Source: Terrimonas pollutisoli
GTDB lineage: Bacteria > Bacteroidota > Bacteroidia > Chitinophagales > Chitinophagaceae
Reading direction: 5' to 3'
Length of the DNA stretch: 64,000 bases
NCBI RefSeq assembly: GCF_029360765.1
Contig: NZ_JARKNA010000001.1
Span: 1,028,041-1,092,040 of the forward strand
The notes under the pieces were generated by a model. The model searched no databases and was not told the origin of the DNA. It saw only the letters and a program-made list of their open reading frames with translations. This document shows, in pieces, positions 45,263-53,772 of this stretch. Both the position numbers and the translations under genes were made by a program. How positions within the stretch are numbered: position 1 is the first letter of the stretch; each line of letters begins with the position of its first letter.

Positions 45263-46969
45263 ATGATGTTATACAAAGCGAAATATTTAGCATTAAAAAT
45301 TTTAGTTTTTGCATCAATAGGATTTGTAAAAGCACAGGATATTGCTAAGCCCGTTATTATACAAGTCGATCTAAATAAAAAATCCAACGAACCCCTAAAA
45401 CCTATCTGGGCCTGGTTTGGTTATGACGAGCCAAACTATACTTATATGAAGGATGGTAAAAAATTGCTTACAGAAATTTCACAGTTTAGCCCCGTGCCTG
45501 TTTTTGTAAGAGCACACAATCTGCTTACAACTGGTGATGGAACTGCAATGCTGAAATGGGGATCAACCAATGCATATACAGAAGATGCTAATGGTAAGCC
45601 TATATATTATTGGAAGATTGTTGACAGTATTTTCGACACTTATATTCAACGTGGCATGAAGCCCATTGCACAAATAGGATTTATGCCGGAGGCTTTATCC
45701 ATCAATCCGCAGTCGGATAGCACTTACACCGATCCTACAAGAGTGAAGCAAAAACATTATACGGGGTGGAATTTTCCGCCTAAGAGCTATGAAAAATTTG
45801 CGGAGCTGGTTTATCAATGGGTAAAACATTCAGTGGAACGTTATGGTAAAAAAGAAGTGGAAAGTTGGTATTGGGAACTATGGAATGAACCGGATATTTC
45901 CTACTGGAAGGGAACGATGGAAGAGTATATAAAGTTATACGATTACACCGCAGATGCAGCTAAAAGAGCTTTGCCAACGATTCGAATCGGAGGACCTGAG
46001 ACTACTAACCCGGGAAGCGAAAAAGCCGGTAATTTTCTAAAAACATTTTTGGAGCACGTAGTAAACGGCAAAAATTATGTTACAGGCAAAAAGGGTTCGC
46101 CACTTGATTTTATAACTTTCCACGCCAAGGGGCAACCGAGAGTAATTAATGATACTGTATGGATGAATGTAGGCGTACAATTGCGGCATATTGATAAAGG
46201 CTTTCAAATTATTTCTTCGTTCCCTACATTGAAAAATTTACCGATCATTATTGGTGAATCAGATCCTGAAGGATGTGCTGCTTGTCCTGCTGATATTTTT
46301 CCTAATAATGGTTATAGAAATGGAACGCTTTACTCCAGCTATACTGCTGCTTCTTTTGCAAGGAAATATGATCTGGCAAAAGATAGAGGAGTAAATTTAT
46401 TAGGTGCCGTAACATGGGCCTTTGAATTTGAGAATCAACCCTGGTTTCGTGGATTCAGAGATCTGGCTACAAACAGTGTTGACAAACCTGTGCTGAATGT
46501 TTTTCGCATGTTTGGCCAGATGGACGGTAACAGGGTTCCTGTAATCTCTAACTCGGTTCACAACTTTATTTCTGTGCGTGATTCCAGTGTTCGCAAAAGC
46601 GACCCGGATATAAATGGAATAGCTGCAGCAAATAATCGTTCTGCATCTGTGATGATTTGGAACTATCATGATAAAAATGATTTGAATGTGCCGGCTACAC
46701 CGGTAACAGTTTCTGTCAAAGGCATCCCTTCGAAAATGGTTTTGCTAACGCATTACCGCATCGACCAGGAGCATAGCAATTCTTATACAGCATGGCAAAA
46801 GATGGGTTCACCACAAAATCCAACCCCTGCGCAAATTGCAGAATTGGAGAGAGCAGGGCAATTACAAATGCTTGGTTCCCCCGGATGGATAAAGACAAAC
46901 AATGGTGAGGCACTCATCCAATTCGACTTGCCTCGCCAGGGTGTATCCTTGTTGCAGTTGTCATGGTAA
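45263..46969 (+). CDS. GH39-family glycosidase (beta-xylosidase type), copy 2
   Basis: A 568-residue paralogue of the preceding gene. Catalytic Glu209 is in YWELWNEPDISYW and the second Glu in IIIGESDPEGCAACP. Long stretches match copy 1 closely, such as TYIQRGMKPIAQIGF and YQWVKHSVERYGKKEVESWY, and also the C-terminal RQGVSLLQLSW. The differences lie mostly in the loop after MPEALS, where this copy has NPQSDSTYTDPTRVKQKH, and near the acid/base (PDISYW against PNGHYW). These are places where substrate range could have diverged. It has a signal peptide ending GFVKAQ. The 64-bp gap to the GH43 gene shows no terminator. Confidence 0.8.
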   Translation: MMLYKAKYLALKILVFASIGFVKAQDIAKPVIIQVDLNKKSNEPLKPIWAWFGYDEPNYTYMKDGKKLLTEISQFSPVPVFVRAHNLLTTGDGTAMLKWGSTNAYTEDANGKPIYYWKIVDSIFDTYIQRGMKPIAQIGFMPEALSINPQSDSTYTDPTRVKQKHYTGWNFPPKSYEKFAELVYQWVKHSVERYGKKEVESWYWELWNEPDISYWKGTMEEYIKLYDYTADAAKRALPTIRIGGPETTNPGSEKAGNFLKTFLEHVVNGKNYVTGKKGSPLDFITFHAKGQPRVINDTVWMNVGVQLRHIDKGFQIISSFPTLKNLPIIIGESDPEGCAACPADIFPNNGYRNGTLYSSYTAASFARKYDLAKDRGVNLLGAVTWAFEFENQPWFRGFRDLATNSVDKPVLNVFRMFGQMDGNRVPVISNSVHNFISVRDSSVRKSDPDINGIAAANNRSASVMIWNYHDKNDLNVPATPVTVSVKGIPSKMVLLTHYRIDQEHSNSYTAWQKMGSPQNPTPAQIAELERAGQLQMLGSPGWIKTNNGEALIQFDLPRQGVSLLQLSW

Positions 46970-47033
46970 GAAAATGCGTGGTGCAAGCTTTTTAGGCCGT
47001 CAGTTAATTCATTAAAACCAGCAACATTTTTTT

Positions 47034-49147
47034 ATGATTCGTATTTCTTCAACAGTATTGTTTTGCCTGCTGGTGCTGCTTGTTCAGCCATTCGTGGCAG
47101 TTGCTCAAAATACATTACCCTTACCACCCAAAGCTCCTATCTGGACAGCTGATAACGGTAATGGTACATTCACCAACCCGCTTTTTTTTGATGAGTTCTC
47201 TGATCCTGATATGATCAGGGTGGGCGATGATTATTATCTGACCGGAACTACCATGCATGCCATGCCTGGGCTTCCGGTATTACATTCCCGCGACCTCGTA
47301 AACTGGGATTTTTTAAGTTATGCAGTGGAGCGTCTCGATCTGGGCCCCGATTTTCGCCTTGAAGGTGGCCGTAACGTTTACGGACAGGGCATTTGGGCGC
47401 CTTGTTTCCGCTATCATAACGGTAAATTCTACATCTTCAGTAACGTGAACCGCTTCAATACGCACCTGTTCACCGCCACTAATCCTAAGGGCCCTTGGAC
47501 GCATACAAAAATGAACAGAAGTTATCATGACTTGTCTGTGCTGTTTGATGATGATGGAAAGATTTATGTAGTGTGGGGATATGATGAGCTTCATATGGCC
47601 GAACTGAATGATTCGCTTACCGATGTTAAACCCGGCAGTGAACAAGTGATCGTTTCGAAGGGGAGCGGCGCCGGTGAGGGTTCCCATTTTTATAAGATCA
47701 ATGGGAAATATTATATCACCAATGCGAACTACGACCCCGTTTGCTACCAGGTATGCCTTCGGGCCGATAAACCTCGCGGACCTTATGAATTAACTGTGAT
47801 GAGTGCAAAGGAAAGCTTTGGGATAGGTACGGGATGGCGGTTAGCTAATGAACGCAGCACTCCTCCTTTTCAACTGGTGGCTCCGGTTGAAAACTACCTG
47901 GGGCGCATGCCCCTGCACCAGGGCGGCATCGTGCAGATACAGTCGGGTGAATGGTGGGGATGGTCAATGATGGGTTATAATTCTGTCGGCAGAATGGTGT
48001 GTCTTTCACCTGTTACCTGGCAGGATGGATGGCCCTACTTTGGCTTGCCCGGAAATCTTACACGCAGTCCCCAAACATGGGTGAAGCCAAATACAGGATT
48101 CTCTGCAACACCGCATGCACCTTACCGTAGAAGCGATGACTTCTCCTCCGCCAAACTTCAGCCGGTATGGCAATGGAATCATGTGCCTGTTGATGCAAAG
48201 TGGTCGCTGAAAGCCAAGAAGGGATACCTGCGGCTCCGTTCGCTGCCGGCAACAGATTTCTGGATGGCAAAAAATACACTCACGCAGCGGGCCATAGGCC
48301 CCGAGTCAATTGTAACCGCAGAAGCAGAACTGGGTTCGCTGATGCCTGGGGATGTGGCGGGCCTTGGTCTTTTGAATCTGCCCTATGCCTGGATTGGTGT
48401 CGCCAGGAAAGCCGATGGTTTAGAGATACAGCAGTTTGATCAGCAGAGTGGTAAGCTGGCAACGGCAAAACTGAACGGCACACACATCTGGTTCCGGGCG
48501 AATTGCAACTTTGATACCGAGAAAGCTATGTTCAGCTACAGCACAGATGGAATAAATTATAACTGGCTGGGTGATGAATATATCATGATATTCCAGGGAA
48601 GAACATTCCAGGGAGTACGCTATAGTCTTTTCAACTTTAATACCAATAACACAGATGGTGGTTATGTGGACTATAACTCATTTATAGTAGATGAACCAAG
48701 AGCGCATGGTTTAACGAATCCGATTCCTTACGGTAAATTAATTACACTCACTAGCTTGGCCGACAGTACCATACTGGTGAACTGGAAAGGTTTTGTGAGG
48801 CCTGTTGCTGCCAATGATAAACTGGCCGGGGGCAATAATTCGAAATTCAGAGTAGTAGATAAAGGGAATGGAAGGATCGCATTGCAATCTATAGCTGACA
48901 GCGGTTGGGTAACAGTAAAGGGATAGGAGGGATGGCCGAAGTACGTATTGAGAAGGAGGAAAAGGGCGAATCTTCGCAGTTTCAATGGGAGGACATGCTT
49001 CGCGGCGACCTGATGCTAATATCGCTCTATACACACAAATACCTATTTGCCGATCCTAATGCAAAAAGCCTTTGTTCAGCTGATGCGCCGGGAACCCGGC
49101 CCGATCGTAAAGACGGCGCCTGTTTTTTATGGACGGTTATCGAATAG
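47034..49147 (+). pseudogene. GH43 glycosidase with C-terminal beta-trefoil-like domain, split by a frameshift
   Basis: The first frame (47034-48926, 630 residues) has a signal peptide (ending VAVAQ), the GH43 base Asp57 in FSDPDMIRVG, LSVLFDDDGKIYVVWG and GAGEGSHFYKINGKYY with the acid Glu, then a beta-sandwich and the start of a beta-trefoil-like domain (ITLTSLADSTILVNWKGFVR). It ends at a TAG just after DSGWVTVKG. A one-base shift near 48920-48930 continues the domain in another frame to 49147 (GGMAEVRIEKEE ... YLFADPNAKSLCSADAPGTR ... GACFLWTVIE). The catalytic part is whole, so the enzyme may still work with a truncated tail. A sequencing error is possible in this G-rich stretch. Confidence 0.75.
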
Positions 49148-49183
49148 ACGCTATATCTTTTCTTAAAACATGCAATAACAAAT

Positions 49184-50386
49184 ATGAAAATCAAAGCAAT
49201 CAGAACAAAGTTGTATCAGTGGCAAGGTCCGGTAAAAACAAGCGACACCATATTTGCCACACCATTAAGTGCCTTGCCTTTTCAAAGTGATGCACAGGCT
49301 CCTTTCCGTTTTTTTAGTTGGTTAGTGGTTGAAGTAGAAACAGACGAAGGACATGTTGGATATGGAAACGCCGGTTTGTGTCCGGATCTTAGCAAACAAA
49401 TCATTGATTCAAAACTGTCTACTTTATTGCTGGGTGAAAATCCACTGAATACAGAATATCTCTTTGAAAAAATGTATCGCTCCACAGTAGCCTATGGCAG
49501 AAAAGGAGCTGTAATTGCTGCCATCAGTGCTATTGATATCGCCTTGTGGGATATTAAGGGATTGGTGATGAACCAACCGGTGTTCATGCTGTTGGGTGGT
49601 CGTACCAAAGAAGCTATTCCCACTTACTATAGCCGTTTGTATACCCGTAACCTCGAAAGCTTACAAGCAGAAGCAGATCATTTTAAAAAAGAAGGATTCA
49701 CCGGCATGAAGCTGCGTTGTGGTTATCCGATGACGGAAGGAATAAAGGGATTGAAAAAGAATGTGGAGATGGTAAAAGTGGTTCGGGACACAGTGGGTGA
49801 CGATGTCGACATTATGCTGGAAGCATACATGGGTTTTAATTATCCTTATGCGAAACAGTTGCTAAAAGAAATGGAACCTTATAACCTTCGCTGGGTCGAA
49901 GAGTTATTGTTGCCTGATGAAATACACAATTTTGCAAAATTGAAACAGGGCACATCTATTCCACTTTCTGGTGGCGAGCATGAATATACCCGCTATGGAT
50001 TTCATGATCTTCTGCAAGCTGGTGCACTGGATATTTTTCAATTCGATACCAACCGTGTCGGAGGTTTTACGGAAGCGCAAAAGATATGCAACATGGCACT
50101 AGTTCATGGTGTAGAAGTGATTCCCCATGGTGGCCAAATGCATAACCTTCATGTAGTGATGAGTTCTTTTGCTTCTCCGATGGCCGAATATTTTCCACAA
50201 ACAGAAATTGAAGTGGGTAATGAAATGTTCTGGTATATTTTCGATGGCGAAGCTATCGCAGAAAATGGACAGCTTCAATTGGATGATAACAAACCCGGAA
50301 TGGGATTAACCTTGAAAAAAGAATATTTAGATCAATTTAAAATTGTCGAACACGAATCTTCTAAACGGGCACGTGTGAACCTGTAA
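49184..50386 (+). CDS. Enolase-superfamily sugar-acid dehydratase (rhamnonate-dehydratase-like)
   Basis: A 400-residue enzyme of the mandelate racemase/muconate-lactonising group. The metal ligands appear as Glu213 (IMLEAYMGF), Glu239 (RWVEELLLP) and Glu265 (SGGEHEYTRYGF), with Lys176 in GMKLRCG and a His in PHGGQMHN. The pattern GEHExTRxGF ... DIxQxDxxxxGG is that of L-rhamnonate dehydratase and its relatives, which remove water from aldonic acids to give 2-keto-3-deoxy sugar acids. With the downstream genes, a pentonate such as D-xylonate or L-arabinonate is the probable substrate. It starts the oxidative module, 37 bp after the frameshifted GH43, and the next gene follows after 9 bp. Confidence 0.82.
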   Translation: MKIKAIRTKLYQWQGPVKTSDTIFATPLSALPFQSDAQAPFRFFSWLVVEVETDEGHVGYGNAGLCPDLSKQIIDSKLSTLLLGENPLNTEYLFEKMYRSTVAYGRKGAVIAAISAIDIALWDIKGLVMNQPVFMLLGGRTKEAIPTYYSRLYTRNLESLQAEADHFKKEGFTGMKLRCGYPMTEGIKGLKKNVEMVKVVRDTVGDDVDIMLEAYMGFNYPYAKQLLKEMEPYNLRWVEELLLPDEIHNFAKLKQGTSIPLSGGEHEYTRYGFHDLLQAGALDIFQFDTNRVGGFTEAQKICNMALVHGVEVIPHGGQMHNLHVVMSSFASPMAEYFPQTEIEVGNEMFWYIFDGEAIAENGQLQLDDNKPGMGLTLKKEYLDQFKIVEHESSKRARVNL

Positions 50387-50395
50387 ACTTTAATT

Positions 50396-51172
50396 ATGCA
50401 AAAAAGAATATTGGATCTTTTTAAACTGAATGGACATATAGCATTAATTGTTGGTGGTAACCGGGGATTAGGCCTTTCGATGGCAAAGGCATTAGCGGAA
50501 TCAGGAGCATCTATATCTATTGCAGCGAGAGATGAAAAAGAAAATGAAAAAGCTGCTTCTGAAATACGTGGTGATTATAAGGTGGATTGCATCAGCAATT
50601 ACTGTGATGTTACGAATGAACAAAGTATTAAAGATGTCGTCGCTAAAACACTCAATCACTTTGGAAAGATTGACATTTTGATCAATTCGGCAGGCATTAA
50701 TATCCGGGGGGCTATTGAAAATTTATCAGCAGCTGATTTTAATCAGGTGCAACAGGTAAATGTTACCGGTTCATGGTTGGCTTGCCGCGAAGTGATGCCG
50801 GTAATGAAAAAAAATAAATATGGAAGAATTATCAATATCGGTTCCATGCTTTCGGTAACCGCTATACCTGAGCGAACACCTTATGCCACCAGTAAAGGCG
50901 CAATTCTGCAACTAACCCGTTCTTTAGCTATGGAAGTAGCCAATGAAGGAATTACCGTAAATGCTGTATTGCCTGGTCCTTTCGCTACAGATTTGAACCT
51001 TCCCTTATTAAACGACCCTGAAAAATATAAAGCCTTTATTGCTAAAGTGCCCATGGGACGTTGGGGTGAGTTATATGAAATCGGCGGCATAGCGTTGTAT
51101 TTAGCAAGTCCTGCTTCCAGCTATACAACAGGCAGTTGTATTTCTGTAGATGGGGGATGGGTTGCTGTTTAA
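50396..51172 (+). CDS. Short-chain dehydrogenase/reductase
   Basis: A 258-residue cytosolic SDR. The nucleotide loop is VGGNRGLGLS (GxxxGxG), followed by NxxG as INSAGIN, with the catalytic Ser in NIGSMLSV and the YATSK pair. It is a classical SDR of the gluconate or sugar-acid type. It could oxidise a free pentose or reduce a keto acid; in related operons such enzymes act on 2-keto-3-deoxy sugar acids or the starting sugar. It lies 9 bp after the dehydratase, in one transcript. Copy C of the palindromic element begins 24 bp after its stop. The exact substrate is not determined. Confidence 0.82.
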   Translation: MQKRILDLFKLNGHIALIVGGNRGLGLSMAKALAESGASISIAARDEKENEKAASEIRGDYKVDCISNYCDVTNEQSIKDVVAKTLNHFGKIDILINSAGINIRGAIENLSAADFNQVQQVNVTGSWLACREVMPVMKKNKYGRIINIGSMLSVTAIPERTPYATSKGAILQLTRSLAMEVANEGITVNAVLPGPFATDLNLPLLNDPEKYKAFIAKVPMGRWGELYEIGGIALYLASPASSYTTGSCISVDGGWVAV

Positions 51173-51196
51173 TTTTTTTTACTAAAACAAAAAATG

Positions 51197-51294
51197 ATGA
51201 AATGAGCCATAAAATTTTCGAGGTAAATTATACCAACCACCGATGAAAATTTTATGGCGAATTCCATGTGGCAAAAAACAATAAAAATTAACAC
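51197..51294 (+). repeat. Intergenic palindromic element, copy C, before the AraD1-type gene
   Basis: A 98-bp element that matches copy B nearly base for base: 14-bp perfect arms GCCATAAAATTTTC (51206-51219) and GAAAATTTTATGGC (51245-51258), a 25-nt loop, the GCGAATTCCATGTGGC right end and an A-rich tail that ends at the ATG at 51295. Confidence 0.75.
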
Positions 51295-52332
51295 ATGAAA
51301 GAAAACATACGGCTGGTGCAGATGGCACATCCAAAGTTGGGAAGAAAAGTAGCGTTGGTGCAGGAACCATCATTGGTTTTATTGAACCATGTTACTTCTG
51401 TATATGACCTGGCTTTGGAAGCTATCGATTTGAAAGCGGATATTAAATCCACTATCGAATCACATCTATCCGATTCCAAATTAGAGTACGATGTTGTTTA
51501 TAAAGGCGATAAAGAGTGGTCTTTATTGCCATCCTTTGATTGTCCTGAAAATCCTTATAGTTGTTTGGTATCCGGTACAGGACTTACACATAAGAATAGT
51601 GCCCTCAACCGGCAAATGATGCACCAGGCAGATAAGGGCAGCCTCACTGATAGCATGAAAATGTATCAATGGGGACTGGAAGGCGGACAACCAGCAAACG
51701 GAAAAATTGGTGTACAGCCCGAATGGTTTTATAAAGGGACGGGAGCTATTTTAAATGGTCATGGACAAGCGTTGTCTGCACCGGCATATGCTAATGATGG
51801 CGGAGAAGAACCTGAAGTAGCAGGTGTTTACATCATTGACAAAATGGGACAACCTTTTCGCATAGGGTTTACAACCGGCAATGAATTTTCGGATCATGTC
51901 ATGGAGCGAAAAAATTATTTGTACCTGGCGCCTTCCAAATTGCGCAACTGTGCCATAGGACCGGAATTGGTCATTGATCCTGATTTTACAAATTTGAAAG
52001 GAACCGTAAGCATCCTTCGAAGCAAGAAAGAGTTTTGGTCGGCTGATATACATACAGGCGAAAAAAATATGGCGCATTCTTTAGCCAATCTGGAGTATCA
52101 CCATTTCAAATATTCCGATCACCGCCAACCGCTTCAAGCCCATGTTCATTTTTTTGGCGCTGATGCTTTTAGTTTCGGCGGCGGGGTAGAGTTAGAAACA
52201 GGTGATGAGATGAAGGTTTACTGGAAAGGCATGGGCCGCCCTTTAATAAATCCAATTGTAATAGAAACAAAGAAAGAAGAACTAATAGAAGTAAAATCTA
52301 TTCAGGGAATAGCATCCCGGGTATCCTTGTAA
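51295..52332 (+). CDS. AraD1-like protein of the fumarylacetoacetate-hydrolase superfamily
   Basis: A 345-residue protein with the FAH-type beta-roll. Recognisable parts are LFVSGTGLTHKNSALNRQMM-like sequence (SCLVSGTGLTHKNSALN), EPEVAGVYIIDKMGQPFRIG and FTTGNEFSDHVMERKNYLYL, with acidic metal ligands in the EEPE region. AraD1-type members act in non-phosphorylative pentose pathways as 2-keto-3-deoxy-pentonate dehydratases, giving 2-oxoglutarate semialdehyde. That step fits between the dehydratase and the aldehyde dehydrogenase encoded here. Its ATG is preceded directly by copy C of the palindromic element. An alternative FAH role on a diketo acid (fuconate-type pathway) cannot be excluded. 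Confidence 0.75.
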   Translation: MKENIRLVQMAHPKLGRKVALVQEPSLVLLNHVTSVYDLALEAIDLKADIKSTIESHLSDSKLEYDVVYKGDKEWSLLPSFDCPENPYSCLVSGTGLTHKNSALNRQMMHQADKGSLTDSMKMYQWGLEGGQPANGKIGVQPEWFYKGTGAILNGHGQALSAPAYANDGGEEPEVAGVYIIDKMGQPFRIGFTTGNEFSDHVMERKNYLYLAPSKLRNCAIGPELVIDPDFTNLKGTVSILRSKKEFWSADIHTGEKNMAHSLANLEYHHFKYSDHRQPLQAHVHFFGADAFSFGGGVELETGDEMKVYWKGMGRPLINPIVIETKKEELIEVKSIQGIASRVSL

Positions 52333-52352
52333 AATAATATTGCGCCAGCCAT

Positions 52353-53657
52353 ATGAATAATATTTCCGGATCACTAACAGAAAGTAAGCCATTACGAATG
52401 CGTTGGATGATGATAGGGTTCGCTTTTTTTGCGACCGTGTTAAATTATGTTCATCGCTTATCGTTTAATTATTTAAGTGCTGATGGTGAGTTGCGTAAAC
52501 TGATTCCAGATGATGCCTTCGGCTATATCGGAACAGCTTTTTTTATAGCCTATATGTTGTCAAATGCTTTTTCTGGTTTGCTGATTGACAGGTTGGGAAC
52601 AAGAATCGGTTATTCGCTTTGTATGGCCTTTTGGACAACAGCAGGTCTTTTTCATGCTTTTGCTATCACACCCTTGCAATTTGGGGTCTGCCGTTTTTTA
52701 TTAGGCATTGGTGAAGCAGGCAACTGGCCGGCTGCCTTAAAACTTACCGGCGAGTGGTTTCCACCTCATGAGCGGTCAACAGCATCAGGAATTTTTAACA
52801 GCGGTTCTGCAATCGGTGCTATTATCGTTCCTCCGTTAGTGGCTGTGATGACGATGAGATATGGATGGCAATACACCTTTATCATTCTGGCTCTATTTGG
52901 ATACTTATGGCTGGCTGTTTTTTGGTTTACCTATTACACACCGGGGCAATCGGCTACAGATTCAAAAGCAAGAGTTATTCCCGCATTCAAGCTGTTAAAA
53001 AACAAGTTTGTTTCAAGATTGCTGCTGGCAAAAATTTTTATTGAACCTGTTTGGTATTTTGTAACCTTCTGGATTGGTCGGTACCTCGCCGATGTGCATC
53101 ATTGGGAATTGAAACAGATCGGATGGTTTGCTATGATCCCTTTTATCATGGCGGATGTCGGCAATATTGTTGGCGGCTATTTTACACAATTCATTATTAA
53201 AAAAGGAATGCCTATACCCAAGGCAAGAAGGCTGGCTTTAGCCCTGTCGGGTATACTGATGGCAATGCCTTTGCTATTGGCGCCGTTTATTGTCACTACT
53301 CCGATGTCCGGCCTTATCGTTTTTGGGTTGTCGGGCTTTGGCTACACATCTTATACTGCCAATGCATTAGCTCTTACAGCGGACGTGGTTCCTAAAAGCG
53401 CATCCGCTTCCGCCTGGGGCCTGGCTTGCATCGGTAATGGTATTGGCGGCGCTATTTTCCAGGCATTATCCGGAATAACCCTGAAATCATTTTCAGCATC
53501 AGCAGGATACGTGGGTGCTTACAATATTTTATTTCTTGGCTTTGGTGTTTTGGTAGTGATTGGCATTTTGATTTTACTTTTTTTATCAGGCCCCTTTGTA
53601 AAAAATAAAGAATTGTATGAACATGCTGAGGGTAAAAAACAATTGGAAGCAGTTTAG
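52353..53657 (+). CDS. MFS transporter, sugar-acid (ACS-type) permease
   Basis: A 434-residue inner-membrane transporter with about 12 hydrophobic segments. It opens with RWMMIGFAFFATVLNYVHRL, keeps the loop signature GLLIDRLGTRIGY between helices 2 and 3 and has FLLGIGEAGNWPAALKLTGE in helices 4-5, typical of the anion:cation symporter family (ExuT, GudP, hexuronate and aldonate permeases). It probably imports the pentonates or uronates that the neighbouring enzymes use. It lies 20 bp after the AraD1-type gene. Confidence 0.85.
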   Translation: MNNISGSLTESKPLRMRWMMIGFAFFATVLNYVHRLSFNYLSADGELRKLIPDDAFGYIGTAFFIAYMLSNAFSGLLIDRLGTRIGYSLCMAFWTTAGLFHAFAITPLQFGVCRFLLGIGEAGNWPAALKLTGEWFPPHERSTASGIFNSGSAIGAIIVPPLVAVMTMRYGWQYTFIILALFGYLWLAVFWFTYYTPGQSATDSKARVIPAFKLLKNKFVSRLLLAKIFIEPVWYFVTFWIGRYLADVHHWELKQIGWFAMIPFIMADVGNIVGGYFTQFIIKKGMPIPKARRLALALSGILMAMPLLLAPFIVTTPMSGLIVFGLSGFGYTSYTANALALTADVVPKSASASAWGLACIGNGIGGAIFQALSGITLKSFSASAGYVGAYNILFLGFGVLVVIGILILLFLSGPFVKNKELYEHAEGKKQLEAV

Positions 53658-53772
53658 ATATTAATGAATGGAGCCACAGAGAAACAAAGAACACAGGGTA
53701 ACGCAGGGGGGATTTCTCTGTTTACTGTCTCCCGGTCTCCTTGATTTAAAAAATAAAAAAAAGTTTAAAGTT
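53658..53772. other. Intergenic region with an imperfect palindrome of CACAGAGAAACA type
   Basis: The 115-bp gap holds CACAGAGAAACAAAGAACAC (from about 53674) and a complementary TTTCTCTG about 30 bp on. The open frame of the next gene runs back through it to an ATG at 53668, but the encoded sequence is low-complexity and unlike the family, so I treat it as non-coding. Similar CACAGAG repeats are scattered in many bacterial genomes. Confidence 0.45.

Noticed and set aside
48905..49147. Independent 80-residue gene after GH43
   Set aside because: Its sequence continues the beta-trefoil-like domain of the upstream GH43 and it has no start of its own, so it is the frameshifted end of that gene.
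53668..53772. N-terminal extension of the aldehyde dehydrogenase
   Set aside because: The extra 35 residues derive from a repeat-rich intergenic sequence and precede the normal family start at 53773.
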